The notes: a model not told the origin generated them from the letters alone. 35,000 nt of DNA from Halisarca cf. caerulea (GCA_963170055.1 CAUJGJ010000425.1:5001-40000); one strand, 5' to 3'; shown: positions 8,609-18,626, numbered from the stretch's first letter. A program made the numbers and translations.

Positions 8609-10876
8609 ATGGCTGAACTTCCTCCCGTTACTCCCGCGACTTCGTCTGAAGCAGTTTTGAAGGAGCTCCTCGTCGCTGTGTCCGAAATTAAGGTTCAACT
8701 CGGCCGTCAACAGGAGGCACAGACTTCTCTTACCCAGCAAGTCTCTGCGTTACAGCAGAAGCAGTCGGTGGCGTCTTCAGGGCCCACTAGCGGTTCGCCG
8801 CCCATGTCTTCCCATGCCCAATCAGGTAGGTGATTCCCCCATGTGTCGCGTTAATTGCTTGTGGTTCGTGGTTTGTTATTGGTTGTACACACTCTTTATT
8901 TGGCAACGTCGTAGTTGCTCCGCGCTTGTTTACTTGTCTACACCAGCTGGGTGTATAGAATAGACTTTTTTCTCTGGCACGTAGCAGTGGCTTTTAGCCT
9001 GTATTAGCTGAGAGCTTTCTCCATCAACTGCAAGGAGGGCAAAAAAGCTTTTTGGGCCTAGCATGCATCTCTGGTCTAAGCAGTGTATGTTGTTACAGTT
9101 ATGGGTGCATAGAAGGAGTTTCTCCACGGGTTTTACCTGCAATTTTTCATGCAAACTGGGGTAGTTCCTTTATGGGATGTATTTACGCAGATTAGAGTAG
9201 CTTATTACTTTGGGTTAGAACCCCCCCACCTTCACTAGCATAATTCGAAATTTCTTTTCCATTCTTCCTTGTTGGGTATATTTCCATATACTGTATGCAG
9301 CGGCAGCTCTCAGTGTAGATCACTACACTAGGCACCTTAGCAGCACTTGATGAGTGTAGATTGCTACACTAATTACATCAACAGCACTCAGTGTGGATCA
9401 CTACACTACGTACCTTAGCAGCTTTCAGTGTAGATCGCTACACTATGTACCAAGCAGCACTCAGTGTAGATCGCTACACTATGGCCCTAGCAGCACTCAG
9501 TGTAGACTGCTACACTATGTACCTAGCAGCACTCAGTGTAGATCGCTACACTATGTACCTAGCAGCACTCAGTGTAGATCGCTACATTATGTACTTAGCA
9601 GCACTCAGTGTAGATCGCTACACTATGGACCTAGCAGCACTCAGTGTAGACTGCTACACTATGTACCTAGCAGCACTCAGTGTAGATCGCTACACTATGT
9701 ACCTAGCAGCACTCAGTGTAGATCGCTACACTATGTACCTAGCAGCATTCAGTGTAGATCGCTACACTAGGTACCCCAGCAGCTAGCACTCAGTGTAGAT
9801 CGCAGCACTATGCCCATTGGCCACACCAGCATAGATGACTATTCTTTGGCAGCACTCATATGCAGCAGATCGTGTTTGGCCTTTAGAGTGCAGACAGTTA
9901 CTGCAAGTACACTGCAGCAGTATGTTGGCGTCGGTCAATACACATTGGTGTAGGCGGCTACACTGTATGGGTCTATGTAACTGGTGGGAATCGGTTCACC
10001 ATTACTGTACCACAGGCTCTAACGGTATTCATGGTCCTCCACTGTGCCCATTTATGTCGAACTGGGGTGTTCAACCCCTGCTGCATCTCACATTAGTGGG
10101 GACTTACTTATTACCCATGTACCGTGGCTGTGCGAGAACACCTTGGTTAACTCAACCTTGGTGTCTTTTTAATTGTTCTCTGCTCAGATGCATTAAACGA
10201 GGGGACACTATCCGGAATAGAACCCTCCCTGCCTGCTCCTGCTCCAGTTCCCAGTGTGACGCCCAATACGGGGACTACAGTGTCCAAAGCTGGTCTGGTC
10301 CTAGGCGGGGCGCTGCCTTCGATCCCTGCAGATCTTCTCAAGAAGGTCAAGGAGAACTCTTATATTGAGCTATCAGAGTTCCTGCCGGAGAGAATACAGG
10401 ACTCTGTACTATATCCAGACGGGAAAAAGAGGAAGGTTTCCCCAATTTCCGTGTTCCAGGACTGGGTACTAGCTTTTTGCACTTTCAGCCATGGACTATT
10501 ATCATCCAATCCCCAGCTGGCTGCGGAGCTACTGACATTTATAGGGACGGTAGCACGGCTTGCTAGAGATCGCCCAGGCCAAGCCTGGGCAGCATATGAA
10601 AGGGCCATGAGGGCCAAGATTACCGCAGACCCCTCGATCAGCTGGGGCCATATTGACCAGGCCGCATGGGCTTTGGCTACAGTCCAGCCCACTTCTGGAC
10701 CTCCTCAGGCAGCCGGGTTCAAGAGAAAAGCTGGTACATACTGCCTTAAGTGGAATCACAGCCAGTGCAATTACCCTAATTGCAAGTATACCCATGCTTG
10801 TGCGTCATGCCACAACCCGGGTCACAGGGCCCCCTCCTGCCCCTCAGCTCCCTCAAAAGCCAAGGCTGACATGTAG
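8609..10876 (+). CDS. Gag-like protein of the YR retrotransposon, two exons (8609-8825 and 10188-10876)
   Basis: Spliced as proposed, the product has 301 residues. Exon 1 starts at ATG 8609 and encodes an acidic N-terminus, then a coiled-coil-like stretch (SEAVLKELLVAVSEI to VSALQQKQ, about residues 12-50) and a Ser/Pro linker. It ends after one base of a codon at 8825, before the donor GTAGGT. Exon 2 begins at 10188 after TTGTTCTCTGCTCAG, supplies the other two codon bases and continues in frame through a Pro-rich stretch into the conserved core. The end carries a Cys/His cluster (CLKWNHSQCNYPNC, then HACASC, NPGHRAPSC), as in Gag of DIRS-type elements, presumably for RNA binding. The stop is TAG at 10874-10876. 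Without splicing, exon 1 would hit TGA within the donor region and exon 2 would have no ATG; this and the phase match support the intron. The intron is inferred, not proven. Confidence 0.75.
8826..10187 (+). other. Predicted 1.36-kb intron in retrotransposon gag
   Basis: The donor is CAG|GTAGGT at 8826. The acceptor is a pyrimidine-rich TTTTTAATTGTTCTCTGCTCAG ending at 10187. The intron is phase 1 and restores the gag frame exactly. It is filled mainly by the 36-bp minisatellite and its degenerate flanks. ORFs within it, including a 177-residue one at 9835-10368, are out of frame with gag or cross the acceptor and show no domain. Confidence 0.65.
9307..9810. repeat. 36-bp minisatellite, about 14 units, inside the gag intron
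   Basis: The unit consensus is CAGTGTAGATCGCTACACTA plus TGTACCTAGCAGCACT. The period is exactly 36 bp from about 9462 to 9770, with slightly irregular spacing (35-41 bp) in the outer units. Each unit has a 7-bp inverted repeat, AGTGTAG and CTACACT, around ATCG. A four-unit higher-order pattern (144 bp) is visible: variants with GTAGACTGC at about 9498 and 9642 each follow a unit with ATGGMCC. Because 36 is divisible by 3, open frames of 12-residue repeats arise automatically. Degenerate units continue to about 9975. Confidence 0.95.
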
Positions 10877-11287
10877 GGCCATGGTGGATTACATGCTGAA
10901 TCACACACCGGTGTCTCCATCCGAAAGGTCTTATCTACCCTTCCTTATTTACGTTCCAATACCTACACCACAACATAGTATTAATTTATATACTCTCTCA
11001 CTGCCTTACATTCACAATTTTGCTATGCAGTACAATATCATCTACATTTTGTTTTAACCACCAAGTCATTATTTTATTCTCTGTTAGGTTAGCAGTTTTC
11101 CTTCTTAACCTTTAGTTGTAATCAGGAATCTTATACATTATTGTTATGCTTTCCAAACTCTCCTTATTTAATTCATTGAATGCATGATTCCCGGCCCATA
11201 GGTGATAGGTATATGTAGTACTAGTTCCCCTGGATATCTCAACTTCTCTCCCTCCCTCTTGGTATCAATCCTATCCCATTCCTATAG
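10877..11287 (+). other. Spacer between gag and RT-RNase H, possible second intron
   Basis: AT-rich compared with the flanking ORFs. It ends in a long pyrimidine-rich tract followed by CCTATAG at 11281-11287, a plausible splice acceptor opening directly into the RT frame. I could not single out the matching donor. The open frame at 10653-11057 is out of phase with gag and has no features. Confidence 0.35.
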
Positions 11288-11319
11288 TTCCTGTCTCATG
11301 GAGACCAACTTGTTGGCGA

Positions 11320-13065
11320 GTGGTTCCTCGCTTGGCTACAAAGTTCTGTGCGCTGCAGAATGTCGGTAGGTCAGTCAGAACCTTACCTGTAATCCCGCCA
11401 CTGGCAAGGGAGATCCATTCCCCTCTCAAATTGGGGGCTTGGGCTAATTTATTGCATAATCACCCCAACCAGGCTTGGGTAAATTGTTTGTTGACTGGCT
11501 TGCAGGACGGTGTCCGTATAGGGTTCGATTCCAGTCGTTCTTGCCAATCCGCCAAGGCAAATATGTTGTCGGCTACCCAGCACCCATCAGTGGTTCAGGC
11601 CTACCTGCGGGAGGAGTCAATGGCAGGCAATTTGGCTGGGCCTTTCAGCCCTTCGGTGACTCAAGGTGTCATCCTCAATCGTTTTGGGGTTATCCCCAAA
11701 CAAAACAAGCCTGACAAATGGAGGTTAATTGTGGATTTGTCTCACCCTAATGAGCATAGTGTCAATGATGGCATCTCTGAGGACGATGCTAGTATAACCT
11801 ACTCGTCAGTGGCTGATGCTGCTCGTTTCATCGTAGAGGCTGGGCAGGGTGCCCAGCTAGCGAAGATTGACATTGCCAGTGCTTTCCGAATCATCCCTGT
11901 CCATCCTGATGATCGTCATCTGCTGGGAATGTTTTGGGACAACTCAGTATTCATCGACAAGCAGCTCCCCTTTGGCTTGCGCTCAGCCCCTGCGATATTC
12001 AATGCCTATGCCGATGCTCTTGAGTGGATCCTACGTGAAAAAGGGATTACCAGGATTATCCACTATCTGGATGATTTCCTGGTGATTGGGGCTCCAAACA
12101 CAGGGGAATGCCAGTCCTTTTTAGACAAGATGCTGTCATATTGCAATACATTGGGCTTTCCATTGGCTACTGATAAGATAGAGGGACCTTGCACAAGTCT
12201 GTGTTTCTTGGGCATCTGCTTGGATACTCTCGCTATGGAAGCCAAGCTTCCAGATGATAAGCTGCTTCGTCTTAGCAAAGAGCTTGGGGAGTGGACTGTG
12301 CGGAAGGCATGTACCCGCAGGGAGCTTGAACACCTAATCGGCCTCTTGCATTTTGCATGTAACGTCATTCCTCAAGGCCGTCCGTTTGTGCGCCGGCTAA
12401 TTAACCTCCTTTGCATTGCCGGTCCAAAGCCATACCATCATGTGCGGCTTAATGCTCAGACTCGATCTGACATTTTATGGTGGCACACCTTCATTTCATC
12501 TTGGAACCGGGTTTCCCTGTTGCATCTTTCCCAAACAGCCATTCCCTCAGCCAATGTTTTTTCAGACGCTTCCGGAAGCTGGGGCTGTGGGGCAGTTTGG
12601 GGGAAACTTTGGTGCCAAGGCCGATGGCCAGCCGACTGGGCCCCAATCAACATAATGGTCAAGGAGTTGGTCCCTGTGGTAATTGCAGCGGCTCTTTGGG
12701 GTCGCTATTGGACTCGCCAATTAGTGATCTTCCATATTGACAATATGGCAGTGGTGGAAGTTCTAAATAAGGGTTCCTCAAAGGAGCCCTCAGGCCGGGT
12801 AATGCACTTGCTGAGATGTTTGTCCTTCATTTGTGCTCATCACCAGTTTTCGTTCAAGGCTACTCATGTTGCAGGGGTACACAACTCCATTGCTGATGCC
12901 ATCTCCCGTAATTTCGTTCTTACCCTGGCTTTGCAGGAGCCACCCATCAATCCCCAGCCAGCTCCCATCCCACCTGCATTATGGACTCTCCTGGTGGAGG
13001 AACAGCCGGACTGGACCTCCAACAGGTGGAGGCAGCTTTGGAGCAATTTTATACTCACGGCCTAG
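11320..13065 (+). CDS. Reverse transcriptase-RNase H of the YR retrotransposon
   Basis: 581 residues counted from a GTG at 11320. No ATG is available in frame, and the frame stays open upstream to the AG at 11287, so translation probably depends on splicing or frameshifting from gag; the true start is unknown. RT motifs: RFGVIPKQNKPDKWRLIVDL (fingers), KIDIASAF with catalytic D184, the palm block LPFGLRSAP, and YLDD at 249-252. RNase H follows with all four acidic residues: D416 (FSDASG), E449 (KELVPV), D474 (HIDN) and D526 (ADAIS). The RNase H region also has the KGSSKEPSG.VMHLLRCLSF block shared with the decayed copy at 25.5-27.85 kb. There is no methyltransferase domain. The end overlaps YR by 85 bp in another frame. 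The enzyme would copy the element RNA into DNA. Confidence 0.9.
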   Translation: MVPRLATKFCALQNVGRSVRTLPVIPPLAREIHSPLKLGAWANLLHNHPNQAWVNCLLTGLQDGVRIGFDSSRSCQSAKANMLSATQHPSVVQAYLREESMAGNLAGPFSPSVTQGVILNRFGVIPKQNKPDKWRLIVDLSHPNEHSVNDGISEDDASITYSSVADAARFIVEAGQGAQLAKIDIASAFRIIPVHPDDRHLLGMFWDNSVFIDKQLPFGLRSAPAIFNAYADALEWILREKGITRIIHYLDDFLVIGAPNTGECQSFLDKMLSYCNTLGFPLATDKIEGPCTSLCFLGICLDTLAMEAKLPDDKLLRLSKELGEWTVRKACTRRELEHLIGLLHFACNVIPQGRPFVRRLINLLCIAGPKPYHHVRLNAQTRSDILWWHTFISSWNRVSLLHLSQTAIPSANVFSDASGSWGCGAVWGKLWCQGRWPADWAPINIMVKELVPVVIAAALWGRYWTRQLVIFHIDNMAVVEVLNKGSSKEPSGRVMHLLRCLSFICAHHQFSFKATHVAGVHNSIADAISRNFVLTLALQEPPINPQPAPIPPALWTLLVEEQPDWTSNRWRQLWSNFILTA

Positions 13066-13988
13066 CTGCTTCTACACAAAAGTCTTACTCAACCGGCCAG
13101 AAGCGATTTCTGGCATTTTGTAGGAAATTTAAGTTTGAGCCATTTCCACCATCAGAGCGAACACTCTTACTCTTTATAGCCCATTTGGGCTCTGAGGGCC
13201 TGGCAATGGCCACTATTAAAAGTTACCTATCTGCAATCCGTAATCTCCTCATTAACAATGGAATAGCTTCCCCACTCATTTACACTGCTAGGGTCGAGCT
13301 AGTCATTCGTGGTATCAAAAGGGTAAAAGGGGGAGCCGGCACAGATACCCGCCTTCCCATCACGGCAGGAATCCTAGCTAAGCTGAAGGAGACTTGGAGC
13401 AAGCCTCCCATTACCATAGACAGAAAGATGCTGTGGGCAGCATCTTGTACTGCATTTTTTGGTTTTTTGCGGTGTGCGGAATTTACAGTGCCCTCTGAGG
13501 AGGCCTACAACCCTGCCGTGCATTTGTCGGTAGGTGATGCATCTCTGCTTCACCCACCATCTGTCCAATCAATCCTCCTCCATATCAAGCAGTCAAAAAC
13601 TGACCAATACCGCAAAGGGGCCTCCATTTACCTCTGCCGCACTAAGAAGCCCCTTTGCCCTGTATCAGCACTATTGGACTATTTGGCAATAAGGGGTTTT
13701 AAGAGTGGACCTTTGTTTGTTCGGAAGAATGGAAAGCCTTTGACCAGAAAGTTTTTGGTCACCCAGGTCCAAGCTGCTTTGGAACCTTTCGGTTTGCCAG
13801 CGAGCCAATTCAATGGTCACAGCTTCCGTATTGGGGCTGCTACCACAGCAGCACAAGCCGGCATCCCTGACACCCAGATCAAGATGCTGGGCAGATGGGA
13901 GAGTTCGGCTTACCAGTCCTACATTCGGACCCCGCGAGAGGAGTTGGCGTCCATCTGTATAAACCTGGCAAGTACCACTTCGTCCTGA
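12981..13988 (+). CDS. Tyrosine recombinase (integrase) of the YR retrotransposon
   Basis: 335 residues from ATG 12981. The N-terminal half (about 15-120) is a SAM-like core-binding region (STQKSYSTGQKRFLAFC, then LGSEGLAMATIKSYLSAIRN). The C-terminal half holds the catalytic residues of phage-integrase-type recombinases: R164 (GFLRCAEF), K206 (KQSKTDQY), H280 and R283 (GHSFRIGAAT), W306 at the H/W position (LGRWESS) and the nucleophile Y314 (YQSYIR, with Y311 as neighbour). It would join the circular DNA copy of the element to the genome through a covalent 3'-phosphotyrosine step. The start lies inside the RNase H ORF; the overlap is typical of compact retroelements. A decayed homologue sits at 25506-26440 on the minus strand. 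Confidence 0.92.
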   Translation: MDSPGGGTAGLDLQQVEAALEQFYTHGLAASTQKSYSTGQKRFLAFCRKFKFEPFPPSERTLLLFIAHLGSEGLAMATIKSYLSAIRNLLINNGIASPLIYTARVELVIRGIKRVKGGAGTDTRLPITAGILAKLKETWSKPPITIDRKMLWAASCTAFFGFLRCAEFTVPSEEAYNPAVHLSVGDASLLHPPSVQSILLHIKQSKTDQYRKGASIYLCRTKKPLCPVSALLDYLAIRGFKSGPLFVRKNGKPLTRKFLVTQVQAALEPFGLPASQFNGHSFRIGAATTAAQAGIPDTQIKMLGRWESSAYQSYIRTPREELASICINLASTTSS

Positions 13989-15643
13989 CATAAGCCTACC
14001 TACATGTAATGTGCCCCCTTTATCCGTTCACAGTATGATTAATATTTAATTATTACATAATTTTTTCTTTTCTCATTGTATATCATTACCACATTACATT
14101 ATTAATACTATCATTACGCATCATCTCGTTATATCGTTTCATAGTTTGTTCATTTATTTTTTTTGGTCAGTCATTCCCAGTATCCATAATTGCCTTGGTG
14201 TCAAGTATTTCAAATAATATATCATTCTGCTATTTCAGTATTAATGGGTCACACCATGCTGGTGTATGTATGTAGATGTATATATGCATAATATGTATAC
14301 ATGTGTGTATATAAATTTAGTTATACTTTCAGGGCATTGGGATAGTTGTGGTTTGCTTTTGCTTCCCAACAAAATCTACACAACTGTGGCGGTATGTCCT
14401 CGATGAGCCCATGCCCAATGCGCCATCTTTTGGGTAAACGTGGGGGATGTTGTCTGTCGCTTAGTTTGACACAGTAGGATGAAAAAATGAAAGCCTGCCC
14501 AGAGTCGTTTTAAGTCAGCTGGTAGAGTCAATTTAAGGAAATCTTAGTGACGTCATTATTATGGGTGAAGGCAGGTTTTATATTCTTCCCTGGTCAGCGT
14601 AGGCTTTATATGACATCACCCCGCTGTTACCTTGGTTACGGCTTAAATGCAATTATTATACCGCATACCCTGGCCTTCCACCAGCTCAATGCACCTAACG
14701 TGGATGCATGAGTAACTTGGGAAGCCCCGATCTATGACCTGGCCAGTGGTAATTTGGTAAGCTCAATATCCTACTGGGAACACATCGGTAAGTTCACAGG
14801 AGGTGCTTGCTTTGCATTGATAGTGGAGGTCATTAAATCCACATTGTAGTGATCATAAATAAAAACATTATTAGTATGGTTGTATTACGTAGAAAGCACG
14901 CATGCACATTGAGTCACAGCATCAACCCACTGATAATTCTCACACCATTATGTGCTCTAGATCTGAATTAAACAAATTTTCGTCCATCAAAACAACTCAC
15001 ATTGTCTGGAACTATCAGAAATTCTATCACCCGGGTCAATGACAAGCAGAATCTAGCTAGGATACGTTGTTAAACCATTTCAAAAGTGTCTATAATGCTC
15101 AGAAGGGAATTGATGTGATGATAAACATGATTCATCGTTCTTAACTTTGGAAAACAGCCTTTGGAAACAGCACCTAGTCTGAAAGGTACAGTACTGTATC
15201 CTATTCAGCCTGCCTTCATAGCCGGACTAGTAACCTCATGCCAACATTATAGTCGTTCAACCGATTTTCAAATATTAAATTGTGGACAGTATACTAGTTC
15301 TTGAAGCTTATGAGCATATAATTATTGCATCCAGTTCTATATAAATAGTACATTCAGCTATATTGTGCATGTCCTTCATGATTAGGCAACATGAAAGGAG
15401 TGAATGTACACATGCATGGTGGCAATATGTCATTTTCGTAACCTAAGATTGTAGTTTTGATTGCATCCCACAGTTATTAACATACTATTTCATTAATAGC
15501 TGCTCATTTGCTTAACATGCTCTTTATGCAGTATTTGGGATGGTGGTTTGTTTTGAAAGTGTTTCTAATTTAAAATTATATATATATACAATCTGAATCA
15601 ATCAAACAATGATTGCCAAGGGTATACCACCAATTTTTGGCAG
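13989..15643. other. 3' flank of the YR element and gene-free DNA
   Basis: I see no gene. The first few hundred bases presumably include the 3' terminal region of the YR retrotransposon. Around 14331-14420 there are short inverted pieces (GGGCATTGGG with CCCAATGC; AGTTGTG with CACAACT), which could belong to a terminal repeat. I could not match them to the 5' side. Confidence 0.4.
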
Positions 15644-16175
15644 TTGACAAAATTGTTCAATTGCTTGGCAATGCATGCTAAGTGCTTAAATGGTATGATT
15701 GCAACAGTGTGTGGTGATAGTAGATGGAGCTCTTTGTGTAAGGAACTTGGTGATGGTTAGAGTGAATGGCCTAGCTTGATGGAAGGCGGACAGTTTGACT
15801 TAGCTCCCAGTCCTCACATGAAGCTGTTAACTACCTCAAGTAATGGACAGAAGGTTTCACTACGTGGTGTTCTGCGTTGACAAAAAAAAAAACAGTGGCC
15901 AGCTATGTGTATTGACAAACAAATTCAATTGCCTGCATGCTAAGTGCTTCAAGGTATGATTGCAACAGTGTTTGGTATGTAGATGGAGCTCTCCATGTAA
16001 GGAACTTGATGGTGGTTAGAGTGAATTAGCTTGATGGAAGGCCGACCGTTTGACTTTGCCCCCAGTCCTCACATGAAGCTGTTTACTACCTCAAGTAATA
16101 CACAGAAGGTGTCACTGGTGTTTGTGGGTACACAACTGGCCACTGGTTTTAGGTGCCAACCCACCAACAGTATTA
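15644..16175 (+). repeat. Tandem duplication of a dispersed repeat (copies A and B, about 268-bp unit)
   Basis: Unit A begins TTGACAAAATTGTTCAATTG at 15644 and unit B begins TTGACAAACAAATTCAATTG at about 15912. Both then run through ATGCTAAGTGCTT, GTATGATTGCAACAGTGT, AGATGGAGCTCT, GTAAGGAACTT, CCCAGTCCTCACATGAAGCT and ACTACCTCAAGTAAT. Unit A ends in an A-run (15882-15892). The inverted copy C lies at 6277-6440. In one frame all three copies read DxA..P..KL.TTSSN.QKVS, so the repeat may derive from a coding exon of an unknown gene or element. Confidence 0.85.
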
Positions 16176-17826
16176 TGAGGAAGTACTTATTTATTAGCAC
16201 CAATAGCAGCTAGAACTTCCTTGTTCTTGGGATAGGCCTATTAACGCTTACTGCATTTGCCATTCAGCATTTCATATTTTTTACAGTCTCTTCTGATATT
16301 ATAGAAGCAAAATTAGTGCAGTCAATGATACTGAAGAGTTACAAAGCTGAAAATTATAATAAGTTACATGCTTTGCTATACTATCAGACCAAGTTTATGA
16401 TTCAACTTTCTCAATCTATTAAACATGTGCTCAGTGATAATCAAAAATAGTATTATTTAATATACTTGGCAGCAGGTCAGGTCAGGTTATCTTAAACATG
16501 GTTGGCAACATGGTTATTCTGAGAAGATCTTAATAATAATAATATATGATTAATGAAAAAGATCTTGATACATAGAAAGACACCTATATATGGCAGGAAG
16601 ATATTAGTCTGTAATTATATGATAGCGAACTTAATGTAGTTCAATGTACATATTTTCCTTATTAATAAGTATATTTGGCAGGTTTTTAAGGTCACATATT
16701 CTTTGTTATAATATATAATTAAAAATATTTGATTTTACTTGTATATCAAGCCTGAATCTGGACTTCATCTCAGTACACATTGGAACCTATTGCTACTCGT
16801 TCAATGTGACAATTTATGCTTCTATTAATATTCACTAATACTGCAGATGTCATTGAGTACCAATTAATGACTTCAGTGACAGATGCACATTCCAGTTTCT
16901 GCCACTAGTACATATACTGGATGGGATATAGGACACTGAAGAAAGTAGCATTTGAATAGTTTCTTCCTTAAATTAAGCGTCTTTTACAATGTATTATGTC
17001 AATAATGCAGTGAGATGCATGGTTTAGTTTTGCAGCGTGTGGCCCATACATTCACTGCTAATCCACCTAGTACCTCTGCTTCATTCACTTCATTTGAAGG
17101 GACAGGATATTCAGGTGGATTGCAGTATACAGCATTGCAGCACTCCCCTAGAAAGGGGTTATACAATGTCATGCATACTTAATGTATGGCTTTGGTTAAA
17201 GAGTTGTGATTGCAGATAGCCCTCCCTAGCACTAACCTTGAATGATTACACAGTCAGTGCATTGACAACCGAACACACTTTAATTGTAATTAATTGTAAT
17301 CAAATGGTGTCTTGTTAACTTTGCAACATTGTCTTTTAGCAAAATTTAATGTTTTCAAAAGAGTCATTGAGCCTCTTCCAGATAGATAATGTTTGAAATT
17401 TTACAGATGGAGATTTGGAAAGGAAAGGCAACTTTGGTGACTTCTCACCTTCATATTATTGTCACAAAAATTGCAGTTTTGTTGAAATCACATTATAGAA
17501 AACATCGCTTTGCTTGGCAACCTCAAATCTTTGACCTTGAATCGTTTCAAATCCTATTGCTATAAAATCTTTGTATGTTGCAGTTTTTGAATTAACATTT
17601 TTCCTAGACATTGTGCTATAATCAAATGTTTTCTCACAGATTAAACATTATTATAGTTTTGATTGATTGAAGGGTGAAAAATCGGGTTTTTGGCCTTCTG
17701 AAGTTAATTTAAAAACTAAGTGGATGATGCATTGTTATCGGCTCCAAACAGCAGTTTTGGTAATATATTCCAATCCATTAAATTGATGCTATTGAAGACA
17801 ACCAACACCTACAGTGTTGCGGGAAC
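16176..17826. other. Gene-free stretch
   Basis: AT-rich DNA in which I see no supported gene or structured repeat. The ORF 17037-17219 has no recognisable features. Confidence 0.55.
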
Positions 17827-17852
17827 CTGACTACTTAGCACCATTTACACTA

Positions 17853-17882
17853 TATGGCCATGTAAAGCAGCCTCTATAAAAG
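17853..17882 (+). promoter_or_regulatory. Core promoter of galectin gene 2 (TATA box at 17875-17882)
   Basis: TATAAAAG at 17875-17882 is preceded by TATGGCCATGTA from 17853. It matches the galectin 1 promoter at 1135-1163, and CTTAGCACCATT (17834 on) is shared as well. Conservation between paralogues in otherwise diverged DNA supports function. Confidence 0.65.
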
Positions 17883-17907
17883 AGCACTGTATGCATGCTA
17901 GCTGGCA

Positions 17908-17983
17908 AATTGCATCGTGACTATTCGTTAGCAAACTCTGAATCATCAAATTTATATCAAGAAGACTTCGGTGGTTTCAGAAA
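17908..17983 (+). other. Non-coding first exon of galectin gene 2 (start approximate)
   Basis: It ends GGTGGTTTCAGAAA before the donor GTAAGC at 17984, the same end as in galectin gene 1. The left edge is estimated from the TATA box. Confidence 0.55.
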
Positions 17984-18610
17984 GTAAGCGATCTCTGTTT
18001 TGATTAACATTGTGATGTGTTAGAGCCTAGGCTTAGTAAAATCTCAGGTTTGCAGTAGACTTCTGATATCAGTGATGAGGTGCAAAACTCGCTATGTCTT
18101 TACATATATATATATTCAGTAACATGCACTTTAAATTTTCAGAATCTATAGAAATTTATAGTTGAACTTATATGTCTACAATACTTTGCATGTATGAGAT
18201 ACTAAAGACCTAACCCGCAAAACTAATAATGATAGTAAACAGATAAAATCTGTCATCATGAGGTCTAAATGCAAGAGAAACACAAAATCGAATAATTCCA
18301 CCTATACAATATATCCCTTAGTGTTGTGAAAATGACTGTATATGTTGCAAGGTTTTGCCCATTTGAGCCAGAGTGTGATGGATCCATAGTCACTTAAACA
18401 TATGCAGTGAAAGTCTTTTCATAAGGACACCATTTGGACCACAACTAACTGTTCTTTTAATGAAAGTGTTCTTATGTCGTAGGTTCTAATATATGCAAGA
18501 TATGTTAAGCAGGGCATATACAGTGTAGAGGTGCACACCTGGATATAAGTTTATTCTCGAGTAGGACTGTTATCATAATATCATGTATATATCCTCTCAT
18601 TCTTGCACAG
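17984..18610 (+). other. 5' UTR intron of galectin gene 2 (627 bp)
   Basis: The donor is GTAAGC at 17984. The acceptor is the pyrimidine-rich ATATCCTCTCATTCTTGCACAG ending at 18610. Exon 2 starts CGGAACAAAG, 16 nt before the ATG, the same distance as in galectin gene 1. Confidence 0.6.
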
Positions 18611-18626
18611 CGGAACAAAGAAAAGG

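Larger units (their letters stand above)
8350..14340 (+). mobile_element. YR retrotransposon, Ngaro-like (Gag, RT-RNase H, tyrosine recombinase); limits approximate
   Basis: Three ORFs in the order Gag, RT-RNase H, YR, all on the plus strand, with YR overlapping the end of RT-RNase H by 85 bp. This is the layout of DIRS/Ngaro-type retrotransposons, which insert with a tyrosine recombinase instead of a DDE integrase. No methyltransferase domain follows RNase H, and there is no protease, which favours the Ngaro group over DIRS1. The interior is more GC-rich than the flanks. I could not find the split direct repeats or inverted terminal repeats expected of these elements, so both outer limits are guesses; the coding core is 8609-13988. 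All catalytic residues are present, and the copy could be recent. Confidence 0.85.

Noticed and set aside
9391..9786. Two overlapping ORFs encoding 12-residue repeats
   Set aside because: They arise automatically because the 36-bp minisatellite unit is divisible by three, and they lie within the predicted gag intron.
9307..9810. CRISPR-like regular array
   Set aside because: The whole 36-bp unit is repeated with no unique spacers; it is a eukaryotic minisatellite in a retroelement.
9835..10368. 177-residue ORF
   Set aside because: It has no domain, overlaps the gag splice acceptor in another frame, and its content is mostly degenerate repeat sequence.
11505..11545. Perfect tRNA B-box-like GGTTCGATTCC
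   Set aside because: It lies inside the conserved RT ORF, in a region coding for RIGFDSS; I see no A box, acceptor stem or cloverleaf around it.
12981..13065. Possible fusion of RNase H and YR into one protein
   Set aside because: The ORFs are in different frames with a clear stop and a good ATG; an overlap is sufficient and usual in this element class.
18603..18626. N-terminal extension of galectin 2 starting at TTG
   Set aside because: It begins upstream of the conserved splice acceptor at 18610 and uses no ATG; galectin 1 has no equivalent.
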